Below are positions 54,502-61,619 of a stretch of DNA of 64,000 nt, piece by piece. The stretch is from Larkinella terrae (lineage in GTDB: Bacteria > Bacteroidota > Bacteroidia > Cytophagales > Spirosomataceae), in NCBI RefSeq assembly GCF_009668025.1, contig NZ_WJXZ01000011.1, forward strand, positions 62,001 to 126,000. The letters are read 5' to 3'. Each line of letters opens with the position of its first letter. The first letter of the stretch is position 1. Under the pieces are notes generated by a model. It saw nothing but the letters and a program-made list of their open reading frames with translations. It was not told the origin of the DNA and made no database searches. A program made the position numbers and the translations under genes.

Positions 54502-56745
54502 ATGAAACCGATGAAGAACGTTTTAAAATCCATCTTCGGCGGCAAAATGAGCCCTTACGCACTGGTCGACCGGTTTCCGCACCTCGACCAAAGCGCCGGG
54601 ATGGACTGCGGCCCCACCTGTCTGGCGATGGTTTTCCGGTATTACGGTTCGGCGGATGTGCGGCATCAATTGACTAAACTGGCCGAAGTGAACACCGAAG
54701 GCAGCAGCCTGTATGACCTGATGGAAATTTCGGAAAGTTTCGGTTTCAAGGCGGAAGGCTACGAACTGGATTATCCATACCTGCAAAAGATTCAGCTGCC
54801 CTGCATCGCCCACTACGAAGGCCAGCATTTTGTGGTCGTTTACGAAGCCACCGACACTTACGTCCGGGTGGCCGACCCCGCTTTTGGCAAGGCCCGGTAT
54901 TCGCAGGAGGAATTCTGCAACAAATGGAGCGGGATTGTGCTGGAACTGACGCCGACGCCCAAGTTCTACGAAAGCAGTGAACTGACCGAAGCCGTTCAGG
55001 AACATCAGGTTAAAAAAGCCTCGGTTTTCCGGCAACTGTATTTCCCGATTCTGAAGGAAGGCAAGCGCGTGCTGGCCGAGATTTTCCTGTTTTCGCTGAT
55101 TCTGGAACTGGTCGGGCTGGTGTTACCGCTGTTTACGCAAACCATGCTCGACAACGTGCTGATCAACCAGAACAAAAAGCTGCTGGTGGGAATTCTGGCC
55201 GGTCTGATGCTGGTTTTTGTCGTGCAGGTGGTGCTGACCTGCGGGCGCAGCATGCTGATGATGCACTACCGGTTTCGCTTCGAAACCGAGTTCATGGGCA
55301 AGTTTTTCGAGCGACTGATTTCGCTGAAACAGAAATACTACGACAGCCGCAAACGCGAGGAATTTATGTCGCGGTTTCAGGAGGGTATCAGCATCCGGGC
55401 GCTGACCAACCCGATCATCATCCAGCAGTTTCTGGACGTGTTTTTCATGCTGATCTACTTCCCGATTCTGTTCAGTTTCAACACGCAACTGGCGACCATC
55501 GCGCTGGTCTGTTTCGTGTCGTACGGCCTGACAACGGTTTATTTCATTCCGATTGTGAAAAACCTGCGGTCGAAGGTTTACCACAAAAACCAGGCGTCGC
55601 TGGGCGGTTTTCTGGATACGGTTTTGGGCATCAAAACCGTCAAGCTGCTGTCGCTCGAAAAATACAAACTGGTTCGGTGGAAGCAACTGCACCGCGAATC
55701 GATCAACTCCGTGATGGCCGACGAAGAAAAGCAGATTCTGATCAATTCGATCCAGCGGTTAATCTTCATTTTCAGCCAGATAGCGGTGTATTGGGTCGGT
55801 GCCTACCAGATCTTTACCGGCGAACTGACCATCGGGCAATACATGGCGTTTACGGCCATTTTCATGATTCTGATGAACTCCATCAACAGCGTCAGCATGC
55901 TCTGGATGATGGTGACGCAGTTGAGCGTCAGTTTCGGAAAAGTAAACGAGATTTTTCTGGAAGACGAAGAAGCCGCCGACGTGCAAAAGCAGGTTTCCCG
56001 GTTTTCGGGCAAGTCGATCCGGTTCAAAAATGTGTCGTTCCGCTACCAGCAAAAAGACGCCCGATACGTCCTGAAAAACCTGAACTGCGAAATCCGGCAG
56101 GGCGAACGCATCGGGATTGTGGGCCGGAACGGAACCGGAAAATCCACCTTCGTCAAGCTGCTGATGAATCTGTATCCCGACTATGAAGGCCAGATTTTTT
56201 GCGACGACGCCGAACTGCGGACCATTCACCCGAAAACGCTGCGGAAGCACGTTCATTTGTTCCCGCAGGACACCTACGTTTTCAACGACACGATCCGGGA
56301 AAACATCCGCTGCGCCAACCTGTCGGCCTCGATGGAGCAGATTGCGGAAGCCGCTCAGCTAGCGGATCTGCACCAGTTTGTGAAGTCGAACCACCTGGGT
56401 TACAACCACATGATCGGCAGTTTTGGCAGCAATCTGTCGGGCGGTCAGGTGCTGAAGATCGGTTTTGCCCGGCTTTTCGTGGCCGACCAACCCGACATCA
56501 TCATTCTGGACGAAGCCAGCAGCGCGCTGGACGTGGAAACCGAGCGCCGGATTCTGAACAACATTTACGAGCAGTTTAAAGGCAAAACCATTATCTCGAT
56601 TGCGCACCGGCTCAACACACTCAAGAACGTGGACCGGATTCTGGTATTTGACGAAGGCACCATCGCCGAGCAGGGCACCCATGTCGAACTTATTGACAAA
56701 CAAGGACTTTACTACGATTTCATCAAAACCTATATCGACTACTAA
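54502..56745 (+). CDS. lanT: C39-peptidase ABC exporter (LanT)
   Basis: 747 residues in three parts. The N-terminal C39 peptidase domain has catalytic Cys36 in MDCGPTCLAM and His/Asp in EGQHFVVVYE...VADPAFGKARY. The membrane domain (~165-465) follows. The ATP-binding domain has Walker A at 541-549 (GRNGTGKST), signature LSGGQ and Walker B IIILDEASSALD. It should cut precursors after the double glycine and export the core across the inner membrane with the HlyD-type partner encoded 3 bp downstream. Confidence 0.95.
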   Translation: MKPMKNVLKSIFGGKMSPYALVDRFPHLDQSAGMDCGPTCLAMVFRYYGSADVRHQLTKLAEVNTEGSSLYDLMEISESFGFKAEGYELDYPYLQKIQLPCIAHYEGQHFVVVYEATDTYVRVADPAFGKARYSQEEFCNKWSGIVLELTPTPKFYESSELTEAVQEHQVKKASVFRQLYFPILKEGKRVLAEIFLFSLILELVGLVLPLFTQTMLDNVLINQNKKLLVGILAGLMLVFVVQVVLTCGRSMLMMHYRFRFETEFMGKFFERLISLKQKYYDSRKREEFMSRFQEGISIRALTNPIIIQQFLDVFFMLIYFPILFSFNTQLATIALVCFVSYGLTTVYFIPIVKNLRSKVYHKNQASLGGFLDTVLGIKTVKLLSLEKYKLVRWKQLHRESINSVMADEEKQILINSIQRLIFIFSQIAVYWVGAYQIFTGELTIGQYMAFTAIFMILMNSINSVSMLWMMVTQLSVSFGKVNEIFLEDEEAADVQKQVSRFSGKSIRFKNVSFRYQQKDARYVLKNLNCEIRQGERIGIVGRNGTGKSTFVKLLMNLYPDYEGQIFCDDAELRTIHPKTLRKHVHLFPQDTYVFNDTIRENIRCANLSASMEQIAEAAQLADLHQFVKSNHLGYNHMIGSFGSNLSGGQVLKIGFARLFVADQPDIIILDEASSALDVETERRILNNIYEQFKGKTIISIAHRLNTLKNVDRILVFDEGTIAEQGTHVELIDKQGLYYDFIKTYIDY

Positions 56746-56748
56746 TCC

Positions 56749-58020
56749 ATGCATTCGCTCCTGGCAGAACTGGAAGTCACCCAGTACGAGAGTTTATACC
56801 ACGTCGACGATGCGCCCATTGCCGACGTTCGCCAGCGGATTTTGAGCCGCCTGGGCTGGCTGGCCGTGGTGCTGACAATGGTCGGTGCCGGATTGGCTTT
56901 TGTCATTCGGTTTCCGGATATGATCGCCGTTCCGTTCGTGGTCAAATCCGAAGTTGCCGAAGACATGTACCGGTTTCCATCGACGATTTACGTGGAAAAA
57001 ACCTTCGTCAAACCGGGTCAAACCGTAGCGGCCGGAACACCCCTGCTCGAAGTGAGTGCGCCCGATGTGGCCGCGCTGGTGAGCGATTGGTCGGCGGCCC
57101 GCACGGCCGTGGGACAATACGAAAAATACCGGACGGTTTCGGCGGATAAGGAACGTCAGATCATTGCGTTGACGGTGGCCCAGATTCGGGAAGACATTCG
57201 CTTAAAAGAAACGCAGATTGAGGTGCAAAAGGCGAAATGGACCTCCGAACTGGCGAAACTGAAGTTTGAACAGGAAGACGCGCAGCGGATTTTCAAGATC
57301 AATCAGGACCTGTACCGCACCGGCGACATCAGCAAAAACGACCTCAATAATTACGAAGCCACGCTCTTGCGGGCGCAGGCGGCTTACCAGAGCGGCACGC
57401 AGAATTTCGGCCACGAAGACCGCTCCTTACGCCAGCAAATCGAAACCAAACGGCTGGAAATGCTGAGTCTGGAAAAACAGCTGACGAAGAGAGAAACCGA
57501 TTTCCGGGGCGAGGGCGCCCAACTTCGCAGTTCGCTGGATGCCGTTCACAAACGCATTGAAGGGCGGTTTGGAAAGTTCGAAATTACCCCGAATAACCAC
57601 CTGATTCTGAAGGCCGAGCGGGCCGGTACGGTTTCGTTTGTATTCGATGGCGAAAAAGAGGCCGCACCCGGCGCAATGGTTCTCAAAATGATTTATCAGA
57701 ACGCTCCGCTTTACGCATATACGCAGGTCAATTCGTCGCGCATCGGACAGGTGAAAGTGGGACAGGAAGTGGTGTTGAAACTGGATGCCTACCCGGTTTA
57801 CGAATGGGGAACGGTGCGCGGGCGGGTGAGCCAGGTTTCGATTACGCCCGACGAAAAGGGACTGTTCAATGTTCAGGTGCAATTAACGGACTTTCAGCGG
57901 CTCGACAAGCGCGTCCGGATCGGGATGCAGGGCCATTGCAACATCATTTTCGACGAACGAACACTGTCTGACTACACGTTCCGTCATTTCAAAAAAATAG
58001 CTTCCGAAGTCACGGAATAA
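56749..58020 (+). CDS. HlyD-family membrane fusion protein of the lanthipeptide exporter
   Basis: 423 residues. One membrane helix (LGWLAVVLTMVGAGLAFVIRF, about 36-56) is followed by a first barrel-sandwich strand, a long coiled coil (~120-260), the second lipoyl half and a beta-barrel ending in a short amphipathic tail. It connects LanT to an outer-membrane TolC-like duct, needed in a Gram-negative producer. No OMF gene is in the cluster, so a general one such as 9273-10592 or another must be used. Confidence 0.9.
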   Translation: MHSLLAELEVTQYESLYHVDDAPIADVRQRILSRLGWLAVVLTMVGAGLAFVIRFPDMIAVPFVVKSEVAEDMYRFPSTIYVEKTFVKPGQTVAAGTPLLEVSAPDVAALVSDWSAARTAVGQYEKYRTVSADKERQIIALTVAQIREDIRLKETQIEVQKAKWTSELAKLKFEQEDAQRIFKINQDLYRTGDISKNDLNNYEATLLRAQAAYQSGTQNFGHEDRSLRQQIETKRLEMLSLEKQLTKRETDFRGEGAQLRSSLDAVHKRIEGRFGKFEITPNNHLILKAERAGTVSFVFDGEKEAAPGAMVLKMIYQNAPLYAYTQVNSSRIGQVKVGQEVVLKLDAYPVYEWGTVRGRVSQVSITPDEKGLFNVQVQLTDFQRLDKRVRIGMQGHCNIIFDERTLSDYTFRHFKKIASEVTE

Positions 58021-58044
58021 CGCACTGATTCCCAGCCAATAATC

Positions 58045-59250
58045 ATGAACGAATTGCTGACCGACACACAAACATTAGTGGAAACCGAGCTCCACCGGAT
58101 TTATGAACGGATTGCCGCCGAGCCGGTTGGCGGTAATTTTTCCCTGCTGTCGGGACAGACAGGCTATGCGGTTTTTGAAAGTTACTACCTGCGTCATTTC
58201 GGATTAACCGACAACAGCCGCGTCTGGGAACGGCTCGGCGCGGGGATCAACGCCATTCAATCGGGTGACGTAGACCACACGTTTGCCGGTGGCATTTCGG
58301 GCATTGCCTGGGCGTTTCTGCATTTACACAACCACGGTTTTTTAGCCGACAGTTCGGACGATCCGCACGACATTGTAGCCGCACTCGACGAGCCGCTGTT
58401 TCTGCTGTCGATGGACGATCTGTATGCCGGTAGTTTCGATTATTTACACGGCGGTTTGGGCGCCTGTCTGTATTTTCTGGAACGCCCGCGTTCGGCCGAA
58501 ACCGTGTATTACCTCACGGAAATCGTTAATCAACTGGAAAAAATTGCCCTCAAAAAAACCGACGGATCGATCACCTGGTATTTCCGGAATTTCGACCGGC
58601 CGGACGATCGGTCGGTTTCGTACAACCTGGGGTTGTCGCACGGCACGGCCAGCATTGTGGCCGTGCTGAGTTTGCTGTACCGGCATGGATACGCCCAGAA
58701 TCAGTGCGCCCGGCTGATCGAAGGCGGTTTGCAGTGGTTGTGGAGCGTTCGGAATGAGAACAATCCGGCGGTTTTTCCCCGGCAGTTGTTTGACGACCAG
58801 CCGCGCGACGAATTCAGCCGGATGGCGTGGTGCTACGGCGATCTGGGCATTGCGCACACGTTTCAGCTGGCGGGCGAAATCTTCAACCATAACCGCTGGA
58901 AGCAGATTGCCGAACTGACCATGCTGAAAGCCGCCACCCGCCGAAGTCGGAAGGAAACGCTGGTGTCCGACACCGCGTTCTGCCACGGTTCGGGCGGTAT
59001 CAGCCATCTGTTTGCCCGATTTGCGCAATCACATCCGAACCCGGTTCTGGACGAAACCGCCCGGTTCTGGTTGCAGGTTACGCTCGATCACGCCCTGCCG
59101 TCATCGGAGAATGACATTTTGCAGCAACCCATTCCGCTGTCAATCCGTGGGGACCTGAGTTTCCTGGATGGAGAAGCCAGCATTGGCATGATTTTACTGT
59201 CGCAACTGGGCGCGGACACCGCCTGGGAACGGGCGTTTCTGTTGCGGTAG
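58045..59250 (+). CDS. lanC: Lanthionine cyclase LanC
   Basis: A 401-residue alpha-toroid LanC protein. The three zinc ligands are visible: Cys263 in AWCYGDLG, and Cys313-His314 in FCHGSGGISHLF. Repeated GxxG helices (FAGGISGIAWAFLHLHNHG, YLHGGLGACLYFL) match the family. It catalyses addition of Cys thiols to the dehydro residues made by LanB. It is the last gene of the lanB-T-HlyD-C operon and converges with the MFS gene 16 bp on. Confidence 0.95.
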   Translation: MNELLTDTQTLVETELHRIYERIAAEPVGGNFSLLSGQTGYAVFESYYLRHFGLTDNSRVWERLGAGINAIQSGDVDHTFAGGISGIAWAFLHLHNHGFLADSSDDPHDIVAALDEPLFLLSMDDLYAGSFDYLHGGLGACLYFLERPRSAETVYYLTEIVNQLEKIALKKTDGSITWYFRNFDRPDDRSVSYNLGLSHGTASIVAVLSLLYRHGYAQNQCARLIEGGLQWLWSVRNENNPAVFPRQLFDDQPRDEFSRMAWCYGDLGIAHTFQLAGEIFNHNRWKQIAELTMLKAATRRSRKETLVSDTAFCHGSGGISHLFARFAQSHPNPVLDETARFWLQVTLDHALPSSENDILQQPIPLSIRGDLSFLDGEASIGMILLSQLGADTAWERAFLLR

Positions 59251-59266
59251 GAATCAATCTCCGGAT

Positions 59267-60688
59267 TCACTCCGCGACCGAAACCACGGGCTGGGCCAGC
59301 TTTTGATCCGGCAGCCGGTAAAGCAGGTAACTTACCAGAATCAGGCAAAAGACTTCGACCCACGCGCCTGATTGAAAAGCCGCTAGATAATGATAACTGT
59401 CCGGATTTCCCGGCAATTTCGAGAAAAACAACCCGCCGATCAGGCTCACCCCGAGCGCCGAAGCGGTTTGCTGAATGGTGGAATAAACGCCGGATGCGGC
59501 ACCGGCAAATTGAATCGGTATGCTTTTGAGCGCCATGTTCACCAACGACGGCAACACAAAACCGTTCCCAAATCCATACAGGACCATCGTCGTCAGCAGC
59601 AGCCAGCGGGGCGATTGGGGCGTCAGCAGATTCAGTTGCAGCAGAAGAATGGTGGTCATCAGCAGTACGCCCACCTGCAAAACGGCTTTCCCGTAACGCA
59701 CCACCAGCCGGATCGACAACAGCGAAGACGTCATAAAACCGAGGCCCAGCAACACGAAATTAAGGCCGGTCTGGTACGGCGAAATCCGCATTCCGTTCTG
59801 AAAATAAAGCGTGCTGATCAGCAAGTAGGACGTATGCACCATGAAAAAGAACAGGGTAGCTACCAGCGTAATCGTAAAATCCCGGAACTGAAACAGATTC
59901 ATGTTGACAAGTGGGGCTTTTCCGTTCGCCAGTTTCGCCCGCTGATGGCGGATGAAATAATAAAAAATACCCGCTGAAGCCAGTAACATCCCAACGGTCC
60001 ACCACGGCCAGCCGGTTTCGCGCCCCTGAATGAGGGGGTAGATCAAGAAAACGAGAGCAAACGTTAGGATAGCAGTTCCTGAATAGTCGAACGATTGCAA
60101 ACGGTTTCGGGCGGTTTCGGGCAAGTAAACGGCCGCCGTCAGCAACGCGATCAGACCAATCGGGAGGTTGATGAAGAAGATCAGCCGCCAGCCCTCGATG
60201 GCGAAGTGACTTTCCGAGAAATAACCGCCTAAAAACTGGCCCGTAATGGAAGCAACGCCCAGCGTCAGGCCGAAAAAACCGACGGCTTTGGTTCGCTCCG
60301 CCGACTGCGTAAACAGGACCTGAATGTAGGAAATCGTTTGCGGCACCATGAAAGCCGCACTGATGCCCTGCAGAAAACGCGCCAGATTGAGTTGAAGCGG
60401 GGTTTGGGCCAGCCCGCATAAAGCGGACGTAATCGTAAAAAATGCCATGCCCCACATGAATACTTTTTTACGACCCAACACATCGCCCGCCCGGCCACCC
60501 GTGATCAGGAACGACGCGTAACCCAGCAGATACCCGGCAATGACCAGTTGTAATTGCCCGTCGGTGGCCCGAACCCCGGTTTTGATGGCGGGAATGGCAA
60601 TATTGACGATAAATACGTCGATGACGGAAAGCAGGGGGGCCGTCAATACCACCAGTAGCGCGACCCATTTGGAGTTATTCTGATTCAT
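59267..60688 (-). CDS. MFS drug exporter (DHA2/EmrB-like, 14 TM)
   Basis: 473 residues with about 14 membrane helices. DHA2 signatures include LDVFIVNIAIPAIK-like PLLSVIDVFIVNIAIPAI in TM1 and GGRAGDVLGRKKVFMWG after TM2. It is a proton-driven exporter of small organic compounds. The TetR gene lies 71 bp upstream on the same strand, and an 18-bp palindrome sits 5 bp before the start. It converges with lanC; a role in self-resistance is possible but unsupported beyond proximity. Confidence 0.92.
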   Translation of the reverse strand: MNQNNSKWVALLVVLTAPLLSVIDVFIVNIAIPAIKTGVRATDGQLQLVIAGYLLGYASFLITGGRAGDVLGRKKVFMWGMAFFTITSALCGLAQTPLQLNLARFLQGISAAFMVPQTISYIQVLFTQSAERTKAVGFFGLTLGVASITGQFLGGYFSESHFAIEGWRLIFFINLPIGLIALLTAAVYLPETARNRLQSFDYSGTAILTFALVFLIYPLIQGRETGWPWWTVGMLLASAGIFYYFIRHQRAKLANGKAPLVNMNLFQFRDFTITLVATLFFFMVHTSYLLISTLYFQNGMRISPYQTGLNFVLLGLGFMTSSLLSIRLVVRYGKAVLQVGVLLMTTILLLQLNLLTPQSPRWLLLTTMVLYGFGNGFVLPSLVNMALKSIPIQFAGAASGVYSTIQQTASALGVSLIGGLFFSKLPGNPDSYHYLAAFQSGAWVEVFCLILVSYLLYRLPDQKLAQPVVSVAE

Positions 60689-60693
60689 ATTGA

Positions 60694-60711
60694 ATAGACC
60701 AGTCTGTCTAT
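60694..60711. promoter_or_regulatory. Palindromic operator before the MFS gene
   Basis: ATAGACCAGTCTGTCTAT is a near-perfect palindrome placed 5 bp upstream of the MFS start codon. It differs by one base from the site before the TetR gene at 61344. Confidence 0.8.
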
Positions 60712-60759
60712 ATTTAAAAAATTGATTTGTCGTCTGTCAATTAAGCGGGATCTATACGC

Positions 60760-61317
60760 TTAAAGAAATTTTTCCACAATGGTTTTTCCGTTGTGCAACG
60801 ATGAGGAATTTTTAGCAATTGAGCCGTTGACCGCCCCCCCTTCCAGCAGCAAAAAAATCAGATCCGTCAACTGCTCATCCGTCAGAACCGCGGAATGATC
60901 GACCTGCTGCACAAGCTGCCCGATGAAATCTTTAAACCGCTGTTTCTGAGCCTTCACCAGCTCCAGAACGTCCGTTTCGTCGCGGCTCACCTCGGCACTG
61001 ATTTTAATAAACTGGCAACCGCCAAAACCGGATTCCTGCTGACGTTTAACGCGCTGATCGAAAAGCGCCAGCAACTTCTGCTTTGGATCGGCGATCGGCG
61101 CTAAAAACGCTTCCAGTTGGGCAAACCAGTTCCGCTCTGCCCGCTCCAGATACGCCAGCAACAAGGCGGTTTTGGAATCAAAGTGATTGTAAAGCGAGGC
61201 CCGGGCAATTTCAGCTTCGTCGATAATCTGGTTGATGCCGGTCAGGTTATAGCCTTGCTGATAAAAAAGCCGGGAGGCTACGGCAACAATCCGGTCTTTT
61301 ACGGCTGACTCTTTCAT
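60760..61317 (-). CDS. TetR/AcrR family regulator of the MFS exporter
   Basis: 185 residues. The N-terminal HTH (ASRLFYQQGYNLTGINQIID through ARASLYNHFDSKTALL) is clear. The ligand-binding half includes FGGCQFIKI with a cysteine (about 100) often conserved in redox- or electrophile-responsive relatives. It is first in a two-gene operon with the MFS exporter, and matching operators precede both genes, giving autorepression and repression of the pump. Confidence 0.93.
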   Translation of the reverse strand: MKESAVKDRIVAVASRLFYQQGYNLTGINQIIDEAEIARASLYNHFDSKTALLLAYLERAERNWFAQLEAFLAPIADPKQKLLALFDQRVKRQQESGFGGCQFIKISAEVSRDETDVLELVKAQKQRFKDFIGQLVQQVDHSAVLTDEQLTDLIFLLLEGGAVNGSIAKNSSSLHNGKTIVEKFL

Positions 61318-61343
61318 GCAACAAAGGTAACGGATAAATTCAT

Positions 61344-61361
61344 ATAGACAAGTCTGTCTAT
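61344..61361. promoter_or_regulatory. Palindromic operator before the TetR gene
   Basis: ATAGACAAGTCTGTCTAT lies 27 bp upstream of the TetR start, pairing with the copy at 60694. The inverted half-sites are ATAGACA and TGTCTAT around AGTC. Confidence 0.8.
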
Positions 61362-61619
61362 TTTTTTATTTTACAATGATGATCAACTTTCCCGCCCTCC
61401 TCATTTATCCGATCAAAAGCGTATTTCGGTGAATACCGGTTTCGGTACCTCAGCCAATTCAGCTCTGCCAGACCGAACGGAAATTCGCCAGTCTGTTCGT
61501 TAAAAACCCAAAACGGTAACCGGTTTCATGGAATAGTTCCTGTATATTCGTACTTAAATACAAACGGACTAACCCGTCCCGAAATACTGGCCTAAAAAAC
61601 CGCATCAACCGCTTATTAA

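Noticed and set aside
51290-59250. Thiopeptide or other LanB-using RiPP instead of a lanthipeptide
   Set aside because: The dehydratase is full length with both domains, a LanC with intact zinc ligands is present, and the cores contain Cys with Ser/Thr; no cyclodehydratase or split LanB is seen.
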